A stretch of 40,284 nt of DNA from an uncultured Acetobacteraceae bacterium (lineage in GTDB: Bacteria; Pseudomonadota; Alphaproteobacteria; Acetobacterales; Acetobacteraceae), in contig CAIXEA010000226.1 of the NCBI GenBank assembly GCA_903918315.1, positions 1 to 40,284 on the forward strand. Reading direction: 5' to 3'. The notes under the pieces are model-generated. The model was not told the origin of the DNA, did no database searches, and worked only from the letters and a program-made list of their open reading frames with translations. Shown here in pieces: positions 1 to 8,473 of this stretch. Numbering within the stretch: the first letter of the stretch is position 1; each line of letters begins with the position of its first letter. Position numbers and translations under genes: made by a program.

Positions 1-1
1 C

Positions 2-127
2 CTGCGAGCCATGGCGAACCGCACCGTCGAAACCTTGTGGGCCGCACTCGGGAAGATCGCCGACATGGTTGCGCCCCAAGAGTGCAGCAATTTCATCGCT
101 CATGCCGGATACAGACAGTCAGCCTGA
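2..127 (+). CDS. IS630-family transposase, C-terminal fragment cut by the window edge
   Basis: An open frame enters from the left edge and ends at a TGA at 125-127. The 41 visible residues include ANRTVETLWAALGKI and PQECSNFIAHAGY, which match the typical tail of IS630/Tc1-mariner transposases, where a conserved tryptophan helix is followed by a cysteine and a final HAGY-type motif. The DDE catalytic residues would lie to the left and are not visible, so whether the element is intact cannot be judged. A 14-bp palindrome centred on CTAG (130-143) follows directly and could mark the element end at a TA target. Confidence 0.8.
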   Translation: MRAMANRTVETLWAALGKIADMVAPQECSNFIAHAGYRQSA

Positions 128-138
128 AAATGCTCTAG

Positions 139-174
139 AGCATGTCCGGTGCGCCTGAAAGCACCGGACAGGCT
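139..174. repeat. Palindromic hairpin repeat, copy A
   Basis: TGTCCGGTGC at 143-152 pairs perfectly with GCACCGGACA at 161-170 around the 8-nt loop GCCTGAAA. The stem extends to about 14 pairs with one mismatch. A second copy at 31475-31512 has the same loop and a compensatory base-pair change in the stem. It lies between the transposase fragment and the convergent nitroreductase and could act as a terminator, but it has no T-run. It is more likely a dispersed palindromic element. Confidence 0.75.
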
Positions 175-190
175 GCTAGCCTGTGCTCGT

Positions 191-757
191 TTACGGCCGC
201 CCTGGCCAGACCGATACATGCCGCGCCGCCTCCGGCCGCGGGATGGGGGAGATGCCGCCAACATCGGTGCCGATATAGAGGAAACCCATGATTTCATCCT
301 CGGCGCTGAGTCCCAGGGCGGTTTTCACCTCCGTGTCATAGGCGGCATCGCCGGTTTTCCACATGCCGCCGAAACCGCGCGCATTGGCGGCCAGCAGCAG
401 CGTCTGCGTCGCGGCGGCGGCGGAGGCGATCTGTTCGAAGGCCGGTATCTTGTGGCCGCGATTCACCCGGGCGACGGTGACGATGATCGTCGGCGCGCGC
501 AGTGCCTTGGCCCGCTCCCGCTTCAGCATTTCGGCGGAGGTATCGGGATCGCGGCGCAGGGCGGATTGGGCCAGCAGTTCACCAAACGCCTCCCGCTGTT
601 GGGCGCCGATGACGACGAAGTGCCAGGGACGCAACCGGCCATGATCGGGGGTGCGCACGGCGGCGTCGAACATGGCGTCCAGGTCCGCCTGCGACGGGCC
701 GGGTTCAGCGAGCTTGAGCGCGGTTTCCCGCTTCAGCAACAAGTCGATGGCGTCCAT
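191..757 (-). CDS. Nitroreductase family protein (YdjA-like)
   Basis: This 188-residue protein has the size and order of the compact YdjA-type nitroreductases, FMN flavoproteins that use NAD(P)H to reduce nitro or quinone-like substrates in the cytoplasm. The N-terminal RETALKL segment, the PDHGRLRPWHFVVI motif near residues 37-50 and the GFGGMWKTG loop near 128-136 are the usual FMN-binding elements. ATG at 757 is preceded by a clear AGGAGA ribosome site. It is divergent from the 909-6853 operon, with 151 bp between the starts, so the two may share a control region. No recognisable operator was seen there. The physiological substrate is unknown. Confidence 0.88.
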   Translation of the reverse strand: MDAIDLLLKRETALKLAEPGPSQADLDAMFDAAVRTPDHGRLRPWHFVVIGAQQREAFGELLAQSALRRDPDTSAEMLKRERAKALRAPTIIVTVARVNRGHKIPAFEQIASAAAATQTLLLAANARGFGGMWKTGDAAYDTEVKTALGLSAEDEIMGFLYIGTDVGGISPIPRPEAARHVSVWPGRP

Positions 758-908
758 TCTCAGTCTCCTGTCTTCGGTGGCGGAGTTTAGCGCGGCCGCG
801 GATGGCGCGGCCAGGGGCCTCCATAACTGGGCCTTCCCGGGTGCCTTCCTTGACCCTCGGACGCGGCGATGCGACCGTCACGTTGACCAAGCCAGAGGAA
901 ACCCCGCC

Positions 909-2144
909 ATGAAATTCGGCGTCTTCTATGAGCATCAGCTCCCGCGTCCATGGACCGAGACGAGCGAATACGACCTGTTCCAGAACGGCCTGGCGCAGAT
1001 CGAACTGGCCGACAAGCTTGGCTACGACTTCGCCTGGGAGGTCGAACACCACTTCCTGGAGGAGTATTCCCATTCCTCGGCGCCGGAAGTGTTCCTGGCG
1101 GCGGCGAGCCAGCGGACCAAGACCATCCGGCTTGGCCATGGCATCGTGCAGCTCACGACCAATCAGCCGCATCGCGTGGCGGAAAGGGTCGCGACTCTGG
1201 ACCAGATCTCCGGCGGACGAGTCGAACTCGGCCTGGGCGAGGGCGCGGGCCCGGCGGAGCTTCACCCGTTCGGCGTGCGGGTGCGCGACAAGCGGGAGCG
1301 GTGGGAAGAAGCGGTACAGGCCATTATGCCCATGTTCACAGAGAGCAGTTGGGAATTCCACGGCAAGTATCACGATTTTCCCGCCCGCAATGTCGTGCCG
1401 AAGCCGTTCCAGAAGCCGCACCCGCCGCTCTGGGTCGCATGTTCCAACATCCGCACCATCGGGGAGGCGGGGGAATGGGGCATGGGCGCGCTGGGCTTCA
1501 GCTTCGTGTCCCCCGACGCGGCGCGCGCCTGGGTGCATAAATACTACAACCAATTCCTGCACGCCCCGCGCCGCCTGGGCGCCTATGCCGACAATCCCAA
1601 CGTCGCGATCGTCAACGGCTTCATGTGCGCCCCGACCGATGAGGAAGCGCTGGAGAAAGCCGCCGGCTGGACCTTCTTCATTTTCGCGCTCGGCTATTAC
1701 GGCCGCAAGGGCGTCGACGCGCCGGGCAAAGGCGATCTGTGGCGCGAATATCAGGACTGGCGCCACACCGACAAAGCCCAGGCCGCGCTGCGCAACGGCC
1801 TGATCGGTTCGCCCGACACCATCCGCAAACGCCTGCGCCAATTCGAGGACGCGCATGTCGATCAGGTCATCCTGCTGAATCAGGCCGGCAAGACCACGCA
1901 TAAAGATATCTGCGAAAGCCTGGAACTGTTCGCGAAAGAGGTCATGCCCGAATTCCATGCCCGCCAACCGACGCAGGATGCGTGGAAGGCGGATGTACTG
2001 GCCGGGCGCATCGTGCTGGAGGACCTGGATACCCTGGCCTATGATTTGTATTCACACCAAAATGAGGACATCGTGCGCCTGACGCCCCAGCAGTTGAAAG
2101 CGATGATGGAAGCCAAGGAACGCGCCGCGGTGGCGGGGGAATAG
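909..2144 (+). CDS. LLM-class flavin-dependent monooxygenase (bacterial luciferase-like)
   Basis: First gene of a six-gene operon. It encodes 411 residues of the luciferase-like TIM-barrel family, which use reduced FMN (rarely F420) and oxygen. The opening MKFGVFYEHQLPRPW, the EVEHHFLEEYSHSSAPE segment near 44-60 and the ISGGRVELGLGEG turn near 100-113 resemble the luciferase alpha branch. The open frame extends far upstream, but ATG at 909 is the right start because AGAGGAAA precedes it and homology begins there. A C-terminal extension of about 60 residues, helical and charged, lies beyond the usual barrel. The next gene starts 4 bp after the stop. No flavin reductase is encoded in the window, so reduced flavin must come from elsewhere. 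The substrate is unknown. Confidence 0.88.
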   Translation: MKFGVFYEHQLPRPWTETSEYDLFQNGLAQIELADKLGYDFAWEVEHHFLEEYSHSSAPEVFLAAASQRTKTIRLGHGIVQLTTNQPHRVAERVATLDQISGGRVELGLGEGAGPAELHPFGVRVRDKRERWEEAVQAIMPMFTESSWEFHGKYHDFPARNVVPKPFQKPHPPLWVACSNIRTIGEAGEWGMGALGFSFVSPDAARAWVHKYYNQFLHAPRRLGAYADNPNVAIVNGFMCAPTDEEALEKAAGWTFFIFALGYYGRKGVDAPGKGDLWREYQDWRHTDKAQAALRNGLIGSPDTIRKRLRQFEDAHVDQVILLNQAGKTTHKDICESLELFAKEVMPEFHARQPTQDAWKADVLAGRIVLEDLDTLAYDLYSHQNEDIVRLTPQQLKAMMEAKERAAVAGE

Positions 2145-2148
2145 GGCC

Positions 2149-3018
2149 ATGGACGGCATGCGGAGCGCCCCTTACCGCTTCATCGAAACCCACCCGATCG
2201 CCGGCAGCCTCGGCGCCGGGATTTCCGGCGTGGACCTGTCGCGGGACCTGCCGGAGGCCGTGATCGCAGAGCTGCGCGCGGCTTTGCTGGCGCATCAGGT
2301 GATCTTCTTCCGTGGCCAGGACCTGACCCCGCACCAGCAGCTCGCCTTCGCCAGGCGCTGGGGGGACATCCATCTGCACCCCTTCATGGCCGGCATGGAC
2401 GATTGTCCGGAGGTGCTGGAAATCCGCAAAACCCCCGCCGACAAGCGCAATTTCGGCGGCTCCTGGCACACCGACCAGATGTTTTCACCGCAGCCCGCCA
2501 TGGGCACGATCCTGTATGCGAAACAGGTGCCGTCCGTCGGCGGGGATACGATGTTCTCCAACCAGTATCTGGCCTATGAGGCCCTGTCGGATGGCATGAA
2601 ATCCATGCTGTCGGGCCTGCGCGGGGTTTGCGTGGGGGATAAAAAGCGCGGGGGTATTGCGCGCATGGAATACAACAACGCCACCATCGCGATGAAGACG
2701 GTCGAGCCGCCCAAAGGCCTGCAGACCACATCTTTGCATCCGCTGGTCCGCACCCATCCGGAAACCGGCCGCAAGGCGCTCTATATCGGCAGTCATGTCC
2801 ACACTCTAGAAGGCATGACGGAGGCCGAAAGCGCGCCGCTGATCAGGTTCCTGCGCGACCATTCGGCACGGCCCGAATTTCTGTGCCGTTTCCGCTGGCA
2901 AAACGGGTCATTGGCCTTCTGGGACAATCGCTGCACGCAGCATTTCGCCATCAACGACTACCCCGCCGAAACGCGGATCATGCATCGCGTGACCGTACGC
3001 GGCGATACCCCCTTCTGA
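2149..3018 (+). CDS. TauD/TfdA-family Fe(II)/2-oxoglutarate dioxygenase
   Basis: A 289-residue protein of normal family length. It shows the Fe(II) facial triad: H107 and D109 in SWHTDQMF, and the distal histidine H265 in WDNRCTQH. The 2-oxoglutarate-binding arginine lies in the TRIMHR stretch (R276 or R280). Family members hydroxylate taurine, 2,4-D and related acids, releasing sulfite, phenol or similar groups with succinate and CO2. It starts 4 bp after the luciferase-like gene and ends 13 bp before the NtaA-like gene, so it is almost certainly co-transcribed and part of the same route. ATG at 2149 is chosen; an in-frame ATG three codons later is possible. It is distinct from the second TauD-type gene at 26083. 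Confidence 0.9.
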   Translation: MDGMRSAPYRFIETHPIAGSLGAGISGVDLSRDLPEAVIAELRAALLAHQVIFFRGQDLTPHQQLAFARRWGDIHLHPFMAGMDDCPEVLEIRKTPADKRNFGGSWHTDQMFSPQPAMGTILYAKQVPSVGGDTMFSNQYLAYEALSDGMKSMLSGLRGVCVGDKKRGGIARMEYNNATIAMKTVEPPKGLQTTSLHPLVRTHPETGRKALYIGSHVHTLEGMTEAESAPLIRFLRDHSARPEFLCRFRWQNGSLAFWDNRCTQHFAINDYPAETRIMHRVTVRGDTPF

Positions 3019-3031
3019 CCGGAGCGCGACA

Positions 3032-4372
3032 ATGGACCGCAAAATGGTGATGGTGGGCTTCCTGCAAGCCCAGAACTGCACGAACCTCGTGAGCTCCTGG
3101 CGCCATCCGGAGTCCCGCAAAGACACGTGGAGTCCGGAATATTACGCCGATCTGGGGCGGGTGCTGGAGGCTGGGAAGTTTCAGGTTGCGTTCTTTGATG
3201 ACCGCCTGGCAATGCCCGACCGTTATGGCAACGACCATCGCCACACCGTCGAACACGGCATCCGCTGCGTGAAGATGGACCCGGTCACGGTGATGATGGT
3301 GATGGGCATGGCGACCAAACGCCTCGGCCTCGGATCGACCCGCAGCACGACTTATTACGAACCCTTCGACGTCGCCCGCACTTTCGCGACCATCGATCTG
3401 ATGACCAATGGCCGCGCTGCCTGGAACGTCGTGACATCGATGAACGACGGCGAAGCGCTCAACATGGGCGCGGATCTGCATATGGAGCACGACCGCCGTT
3501 ACGACCGCGCCGAGGAATTCATGCAGGTGGTCATGGGCCACTGGAAGTCCTGGGACGACGACGCCATTCTGCAGAACCGCGATACCCGCGTGTTCGCAGA
3601 CCCGGACAAGGTGCGCCGCATCGACCATAAGGGGGAATTCTTCAGCTCCCGCGGCCCGTTCACCGTGCCGCGTTCGAAACAGGGCCATCCCGTCATCATC
3701 CAGGCCGGCCAGAGCGGTCCGGGAAAACGTTTCGCCGCCAAATGGGGCGAGCTGCTGTTCGTCGGCAGCCCGGTGACGCTGGAACATGGGCGGGAGAACT
3801 ACAAGCAGATCAAGGAAGGCGTCGCCGCGCATGGCCGCGATCCCGCGCATTGCGTGATCTGCCCCTCGGCCTACATCGTCTCGGCCGCAACCAAGATGGA
3901 GGCCGAGGACAAGATGGCCTACATCGAGACCCTCGCGACCGATGAGGACGCATTATCCTTGCTGTCGGAATCGATGAATTTCGATTTCTCGAAAAAAGCC
4001 CTCGATGAGCCGTTCACGGATGAGGAACTGGCCGGCATCTCCGGCACGCAGTCGCAGCGCGACCGCACGGTGCAACTGTCCGGCAGCAAGAACCCGACCC
4101 CGGCCGATTTCATCAAGCACACCCGCCGCGCCCGCCCGAACAAGCCGTTTGTGGGCGGACCGAAGGAAGTGGCGGACGGGCTGGAGGAATGGTTTTCGAC
4201 CGGCGTTTGCGACGGATTTGTCGTCGCGGCGACGCATGTGCCGGGCACCTATATGGAATTCGTGCAGCACGTGATCCCGGAACTGCAACGGCGCGGCCTG
4301 TATCACAAAGACTATGCCGGTGAGACGTTGCGCGAAAACCTCGGTCTGCCCGTCCCGCGGGTTGGCGGCTGA
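3032..4372 (+). CDS. NtaA/SnaA/DszA-family FMN-dependent monooxygenase
   Basis: The 446-residue length is typical of this branch of class C flavin monooxygenases (nitrilotriacetate, pristinamycin IIA and dibenzothiophene-sulfone monooxygenases). Supporting features are FDDRLAMPDRYG near 54-65, the LGSTRSTTYYEPFDVAR segment near 93-109, NGRAAWNVVTS near 126-136 and the flavin-phosphate loop VIIQAGQSGPGKRFAAK near 219-235. GGAG lies 8 nt before the ATG. It sits in the middle of the oxidative operon. Family enzymes cleave C-N or C-S bonds after hydroxylation and need a separate flavin reductase, which is not visible here. The substrate is not predictable. Confidence 0.9.
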   Translation: MDRKMVMVGFLQAQNCTNLVSSWRHPESRKDTWSPEYYADLGRVLEAGKFQVAFFDDRLAMPDRYGNDHRHTVEHGIRCVKMDPVTVMMVMGMATKRLGLGSTRSTTYYEPFDVARTFATIDLMTNGRAAWNVVTSMNDGEALNMGADLHMEHDRRYDRAEEFMQVVMGHWKSWDDDAILQNRDTRVFADPDKVRRIDHKGEFFSSRGPFTVPRSKQGHPVIIQAGQSGPGKRFAAKWGELLFVGSPVTLEHGRENYKQIKEGVAAHGRDPAHCVICPSAYIVSAATKMEAEDKMAYIETLATDEDALSLLSESMNFDFSKKALDEPFTDEELAGISGTQSQRDRTVQLSGSKNPTPADFIKHTRRARPNKPFVGGPKEVADGLEEWFSTGVCDGFVVAATHVPGTYMEFVQHVIPELQRRGLYHKDYAGETLRENLGLPVPRVGG

Positions 4373-4393
4373 ACCACATAAAAGGAAACGAAC

Positions 4394-5029
4394 ATGATCC
4401 ACGAACTGCGCACCTATACGTTCCACCCAGGCAAGATCAACCAATACCTGGACATCGCCCGCACCATCGGCCGCCCGGCGCGCGGTCAGAATTATGGCGT
4501 CAACATGGGCTATTGGACGTCCGAATTCGGCTCCCTCAATCAGATCTGGCACCTCTGGCAATATGAAAGCATGGAGCAGCGGGCGCATCTGCGCACCGAA
4601 CTGTCGAAGAATGAGGCCTGGACCAAAAACTACGTCCCCGCCATCCGCCCGCTGATTCAGCGCCAGGACATCCGCTTCCTGAACCTGGTGCATGGCGTCA
4701 ACACGCCAGAAAAGGAAGGCGGGTTCTACGAATTGCGGATGTACCGCTTCAACCCCGGCATGGCCGGCCCCTGGGCCAACCGCTATCGCGACATCATGCC
4801 GGTGCGCGAAAAATACTCAAAGAATGTCGGCGTGTGGACCGGTGAGGCGCCGCAGCCGAACGAAGTCCTGCATATGTGGAACTACGAAAGCCTGGCCGCC
4901 CGCACCAAGGCCCGTACGGACCTGTTCCAGGACCCGGAATGGCTGGATTTCATCGCCAAGGGCGCCGGCGCCATCGTTGAGATGAACAACGTCATGCTCA
5001 TCCCCACCACCTACAGCCCCATGAAATGA
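4394..5029 (+). CDS. NIPSNAP-family protein with two tandem domains
   Basis: A 211-residue protein made of two NIPSNAP (dimeric alpha/beta barrel) halves. Each half opens with the same signature (ELRTYTFHPG near residue 4, ELRMYRFNPG near 113) and carries a matching W-x-YES helix (LWQYESMEQRAHLRTEL and MWNYESLAARTKARTDL). AAAGGAAAC precedes the ATG. NIPSNAP proteins in bacteria often sit in catabolic operons beside oxygenases, but their biochemical role is poorly defined. The ferredoxin-like barrel resembles that of antibiotic-biosynthesis monooxygenases, so a role as small oxygenase, isomerase or binding protein is inference. The spacing of 21 bp and 4 bp to its neighbours supports operon membership. 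Confidence 0.88.
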   Translation: MIHELRTYTFHPGKINQYLDIARTIGRPARGQNYGVNMGYWTSEFGSLNQIWHLWQYESMEQRAHLRTELSKNEAWTKNYVPAIRPLIQRQDIRFLNLVHGVNTPEKEGGFYELRMYRFNPGMAGPWANRYRDIMPVREKYSKNVGVWTGEAPQPNEVLHMWNYESLAARTKARTDLFQDPEWLDFIAKGAGAIVEMNNVMLIPTTYSPMK

Positions 5030-5033
5030 CCCC

Positions 5034-6077
5034 ATGAAACTCGGCCTCTCGATCGGCTATTCCAAAGCCCATCTCGATATCCCGGTGAAGCTGATCCAGC
5101 GGGCCGAGGAACTTGGTTATGATTCCGTCTGGACGGCGGAGGCCTATGGGTCCGATGCCGTGACGCCGCTCGCTTATCTGGCGGGACTGACGAAACGCAT
5201 CAAACTCGGCACCGGCATCATGCAGCTGGCCGCGCGTACGCCGGCCAATGCCGCGATGTGCGCCGGTACGGTGGACGCGCTCGCCGGTGGCGGGCGCTTC
5301 ATCGCCGGGCTCGGCGTGTCCGGCCCGCAGATCGTCGAGGGCTGGTATGGCGAACCTTGGGGCCGCCCGTACTACCGGCTGAAGGACTATGTCGCGATCA
5401 TGCGCAAGATTTTCGCCCGCGATGAGCCGCTGACGCATGAGGGACGCGAAATCTCCCTGCCCTATACCGGCGAAGGCGCCGCCGGCGTGGGCAAGGCGTT
5501 GAAATCCATCCTGCACATGAACAAATCGATACCGATTTATCTCGCCACCGGCAGCGAATCGACAGTGAAACTGACCGCCGAAATCGCCGATGGCTGGCTG
5601 CCCATGGGCTTCGTTCCCGGCGCGATGGAAGAATACCGCCCCTGGCTGGAAGAAGGTTTTCGGCGGGCTGGCAACGGCAAAACCATGGCGGATTTCGATA
5701 TCCAGGCCTCGGTCCATGTTGAAGTCGCCGAAGACGTAAAAGAAGCGCTGGCGAAACTGAAACCCGAAGTCGCGCTCTATGTCGGTGGCATGGGCCACAA
5801 GGACAAGAACTTCCACAAAGACCAGATGATACGCCGCGGCTTCGGCGAAGCGGCGGACCGGATTCAGGAACTGTATCTCGCGCATCGCAAGGAAGAGGCG
5901 ATCGCCGCCGTTCCTGACGAATGGGTGGATTTGAAATCCCTCGTCGGCCCCCCTGCCCGCATCAAGCAACGCTACCGCGCCTGGGAAGGCACCGGCGCGA
6001 CCGGCATCACCGTGCGCTCCCGCCAGCCCGCTGCGATCGAGGCCATGGCCGAAGCCGCCCGCCTGAACCAGCAATGA
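5034..6077 (+). CDS. LLM-class flavin (or F420)-dependent oxidoreductase
   Basis: A 347-residue luciferase-like TIM-barrel protein, distant from the product of 909-2144. MKLGLSIGYSKA, the ELGYDSVWTAEAYGSDA segment near 23-39, LGTGIMQLAARTPA near 59-72 and the GLGVSGPQIVEGWYGEPW loop near 97-114 resemble the actinobacterial F420-dependent subgroup. In an alphaproteobacterium FMN is the more likely cofactor, but F420 cannot be excluded from sequence. It starts 4 bp after the NIPSNAP stop with no strong ribosome site, which suggests translational coupling. It ends 11 bp before the SDR. As the second of two luciferase-like enzymes in one operon, it may act on a different oxidation step. Confidence 0.87.
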   Translation: MKLGLSIGYSKAHLDIPVKLIQRAEELGYDSVWTAEAYGSDAVTPLAYLAGLTKRIKLGTGIMQLAARTPANAAMCAGTVDALAGGGRFIAGLGVSGPQIVEGWYGEPWGRPYYRLKDYVAIMRKIFARDEPLTHEGREISLPYTGEGAAGVGKALKSILHMNKSIPIYLATGSESTVKLTAEIADGWLPMGFVPGAMEEYRPWLEEGFRRAGNGKTMADFDIQASVHVEVAEDVKEALAKLKPEVALYVGGMGHKDKNFHKDQMIRRGFGEAADRIQELYLAHRKEEAIAAVPDEWVDLKSLVGPPARIKQRYRAWEGTGATGITVRSRQPAAIEAMAEAARLNQQ

Positions 6078-6088
6078 AGGAAGAAACC

Positions 6089-6853
6089 ATGCGTTTCGCG
6101 AACAAAATCGCCCTGATCACCGCCGCCGCCAACGGTATCGGCCGCGCCAGCGCCGGGATCATGGCGCGGGAGGGCGCGACGGTCATCTGCGTCGATAACC
6201 ATCAGGAACGGCTCGATGCCGCGATCGATTCCATCACCAAAGAGGGCGGCATCGCGCATCCTCGCTTGTGTGATGCGATGGATCAGTCCCAGGTCGATGC
6301 GGTTGTCGCCAGCGTCGTGGCAGAGTTTGGCCGGATCGACATCCTGGTCAACGCCGTCGGCGGCAGCACGATCATCGCCCACCCCAGCGCCAATGTCGAA
6401 GAACACTCGCTGGATGACTGGCAGCGGGTGATCAACTTCAATCTGAACGGCACCTTCCTGTTCACCCATGCGGTGGTGCCGATCATGAAGGGGCAAAAAG
6501 CGGGGAAGATCGTGAATTTGGCGTCGATCGCCGGGCGCGGCATGAGCGTGGCCAGCGGTTCGGCCTATGCCGCGGCGAAGGGCGGTATCATCGCCTTCAC
6601 CCGCAAGCTGTCCTTCGAGCTGGGTCCGTTCAATATCAATATCAACGCCATCGCCCCCAGCCTGACCCTGACCGAGCGCATCACCCCGCACTGGAACCAG
6701 CGCGCCCCCGACGCGCAGGCGGCGCAGATCGCCAGCACCCCGCTGCGCCGCGTGGCAACCGCGATGGACCAGGCGAAGGTGCTGTGCTTCCTGGCCTCCT
6801 CGGACGCGGATTTCGTGACCGGGCTGACGATCGACGTGACCGGCGGGCAATAG
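6089..6853 (+). CDS. SDR-family oxidoreductase
   Basis: Last gene of the oxidative operon, 254 residues, a classical short-chain dehydrogenase/reductase. The cofactor loop is TAAANGIG (11-18, a conservative change from TGxxxGIG), followed by NAVG (88-91), catalytic S146, and Y160 with K164 in SAYAAAK. The acidic residue in CVDNH after the second strand favours NAD over NADP. An earlier in-frame ATG at 6074 overlaps the previous stop, but ATG at 6089 has an AAGGAAG ribosome site at the right distance and matches the family start. It probably oxidises or reduces an alcohol/keto intermediate made by the upstream monooxygenases. Confidence 0.9.
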   Translation: MRFANKIALITAAANGIGRASAGIMAREGATVICVDNHQERLDAAIDSITKEGGIAHPRLCDAMDQSQVDAVVASVVAEFGRIDILVNAVGGSTIIAHPSANVEEHSLDDWQRVINFNLNGTFLFTHAVVPIMKGQKAGKIVNLASIAGRGMSVASGSAYAAAKGGIIAFTRKLSFELGPFNININAIAPSLTLTERITPHWNQRAPDAQAAQIASTPLRRVATAMDQAKVLCFLASSDADFVTGLTIDVTGGQ

Positions 6854-6880
6854 GATCAGCATCCGTCCGGATCAATCATC

Positions 6881-8434
6881 GTGCCCGAGCGCCGACGCGG
6901 GCTCGCCGCATGGTTGTTCCTGTGCGCCTTGCTGGCTTTGTGTCTGGCGCATGGGCTGACGGTCACCGACGGCCTCACGGTCCCGCCGGACCTGGATGCG
7001 TTGCGCGACATCGGGTTCACCCAGGGCTTCCTGGACGGCAACTGGTTCGGCGACCCGAGCTATGCCGGCACGGTTCGGTACTATCCGCCGTTGTTCCCCG
7101 CGACGATGGCGCTGCTGGTCCGCCTCGGTGGGATCGGAGACCTGCCGGGCCTGTGGGTGCAGGCCGGGCCGTTCCTCGGCTTGCTGCCCGTTCTGGCGTT
7201 CTTCTTCTTCATGCGGCGCCTGTTCGGACTGACGGAGGCTGCCTGCGGTACCGCCGTGTTCGCGCTGGTCAACGGCGCCTGGAGCGATCCGTGGGTGAGC
7301 GGCGGTTACTCGCCCTGGCTGCTGGTGCCTGTGCTGGGTCAGGCCGCGTTTCTGGCCTCCGCCGCATGGGTCCCGCGGCTGGCGGAGCGACCGGGTTGGG
7401 GCGGTGGCGTTGCGGCGGGGCTGGTGATCGGACTGGTGTTCCTTTTGCACCCGGTGCCTGGAATTCTGCTGGCCGCGATCGCGGCGGTCGGAACCGTTCG
7501 GCGGCGGATCGGGTGGCTGCTGACCGCCGGACTCACGGCCGCGCTGGTCGCGTCCGTCTATTTGCTGCCCATGCTGTTGATGCATCCCGAAGGCATCGTG
7601 CATCGCGCGCCCGGCGGTTGGACCGCCGAAGCCCTGCGGCCCGAGGCCGCGACGGCATTGCTGGCGGTGAACCTGGCCTGGGCCCTGGCGGCGGCCGTGC
7701 TGTGGCGCGGCGGCGGCAGACCCAAAGGCACCTTGGTCCTGCTGGCCTGGATCGCCGTCTGCCTCGCCGGGCTGGGCCGCCATTTCCTCTGCGGGCCGGA
7801 GGCATCGGGCCCCCTGGTCTGCCGCGCCGGCCGGTTGCCGGTGCATCATTTTCATTTGTACTTACAGACCGCCGGCGCTTGCCTGATGGGCGCGGCGCTG
7901 CCGCTGCTGGCACGCCAGATGCGCCCGCTCCTGGCTGGTGCCGGCGCCGTCGCCCTGCTCGGCCTGGGTGTGGCGGCTCTGATGAACCGGTCCTTTGATG
8001 AGCGCGTGCGGGATCTGGCCGTGTTTCACGCTGATACACACGTGATGGATGTGGCCGCGTATCGCTGGATCCGGGACAAGACGCCCCCCGACGCGGTGTT
8101 CGTGACCTTCGAGGCGACCCAGGCCGACGCCCCATTTGACGCCGGCGCCTTTGCCGTGGTCGCGGCGGGGCGGCGCCTGGTGGCGCTGCATGCGCTGTTT
8201 TCCAACCCCTATGCCGACTGGTCCGCGCATGAGGCCGCCCGACGCGCCGCTGCCGGCTGGCTCCTCGGTCAGAGCGCTCTACCTCTGGGTTTGCAAGCAT
8301 CCCATGTTTGGGCGATCGCGCCCGGCACGATCACGCTCGACGCGACGCGGGCGGAGCCGGTGTTCGCGACGCAGGCGCATCGGATCTACGCCCTTCGCTG
8401 CCCAACCCCCGCCGGGTGCGCCGCGTCGCCCTGA
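6881..8434 (+). CDS. Polytopic membrane protein, GT-C glycosyltransferase-like architecture
   Basis: A 517-residue protein with an N-terminal membrane segment (about 9-24), a polar exported loop containing VPPDLDALRD and YYPPLFP, then about nine further hydrophobic helices up to residue 375. A soluble, probably periplasmic, C-terminal part of about 140 residues follows (YRWIRDKTPPDAVFVTFEA). This resembles lipid-linked-sugar GT-C transferases and the uncharacterised 6-pyruvoyl-tetrahydropterin-synthase-related membrane proteins, but no family signature is certain. The start is GTG at 6881; no ATG lies in a suitable place. It follows the SDR by 27 bp on the same strand, so it could be read through from the operon, though its function seems unrelated. 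Confidence 0.75.
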   Translation: MPERRRGLAAWLFLCALLALCLAHGLTVTDGLTVPPDLDALRDIGFTQGFLDGNWFGDPSYAGTVRYYPPLFPATMALLVRLGGIGDLPGLWVQAGPFLGLLPVLAFFFFMRRLFGLTEAACGTAVFALVNGAWSDPWVSGGYSPWLLVPVLGQAAFLASAAWVPRLAERPGWGGGVAAGLVIGLVFLLHPVPGILLAAIAAVGTVRRRIGWLLTAGLTAALVASVYLLPMLLMHPEGIVHRAPGGWTAEALRPEAATALLAVNLAWALAAAVLWRGGGRPKGTLVLLAWIAVCLAGLGRHFLCGPEASGPLVCRAGRLPVHHFHLYLQTAGACLMGAALPLLARQMRPLLAGAGAVALLGLGVAALMNRSFDERVRDLAVFHADTHVMDVAAYRWIRDKTPPDAVFVTFEATQADAPFDAGAFAVVAAGRRLVALHALFSNPYADWSAHEAARRAAAGWLLGQSALPLGLQASHVWAIAPGTITLDATRAEPVFATQAHRIYALRCPTPAGCAASP

Positions 8435-8446
8435 TCCTGGCGACGC
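8423..8446. terminator. Hairpin between convergent genes
   Basis: GCGTCGCC (8423-8430) pairs with GGCGACGC (8439-8446) around an 8-nt loop that contains the stop codon of the membrane protein gene. A short T-rich stretch follows at 8451-8460. It separates the convergent membrane protein and surE genes. The T-run is weak, so intrinsic termination is only plausible. Confidence 0.4.
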
Positions 8447-8473
8447 AACGTCGTTGTTATTCGGCCAGGGCTC

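Noticed and set aside
850-880. Promoter for the 909-6853 operon beginning with TTGACC at 850
   Set aside because: No acceptable -10 box at 16-18 bp spacing.
705-1967. A 420-codon minus-strand frame opposite the first luciferase-like gene
   Set aside because: Shadow of a strongly conserved gene; no family match and no ribosome site.
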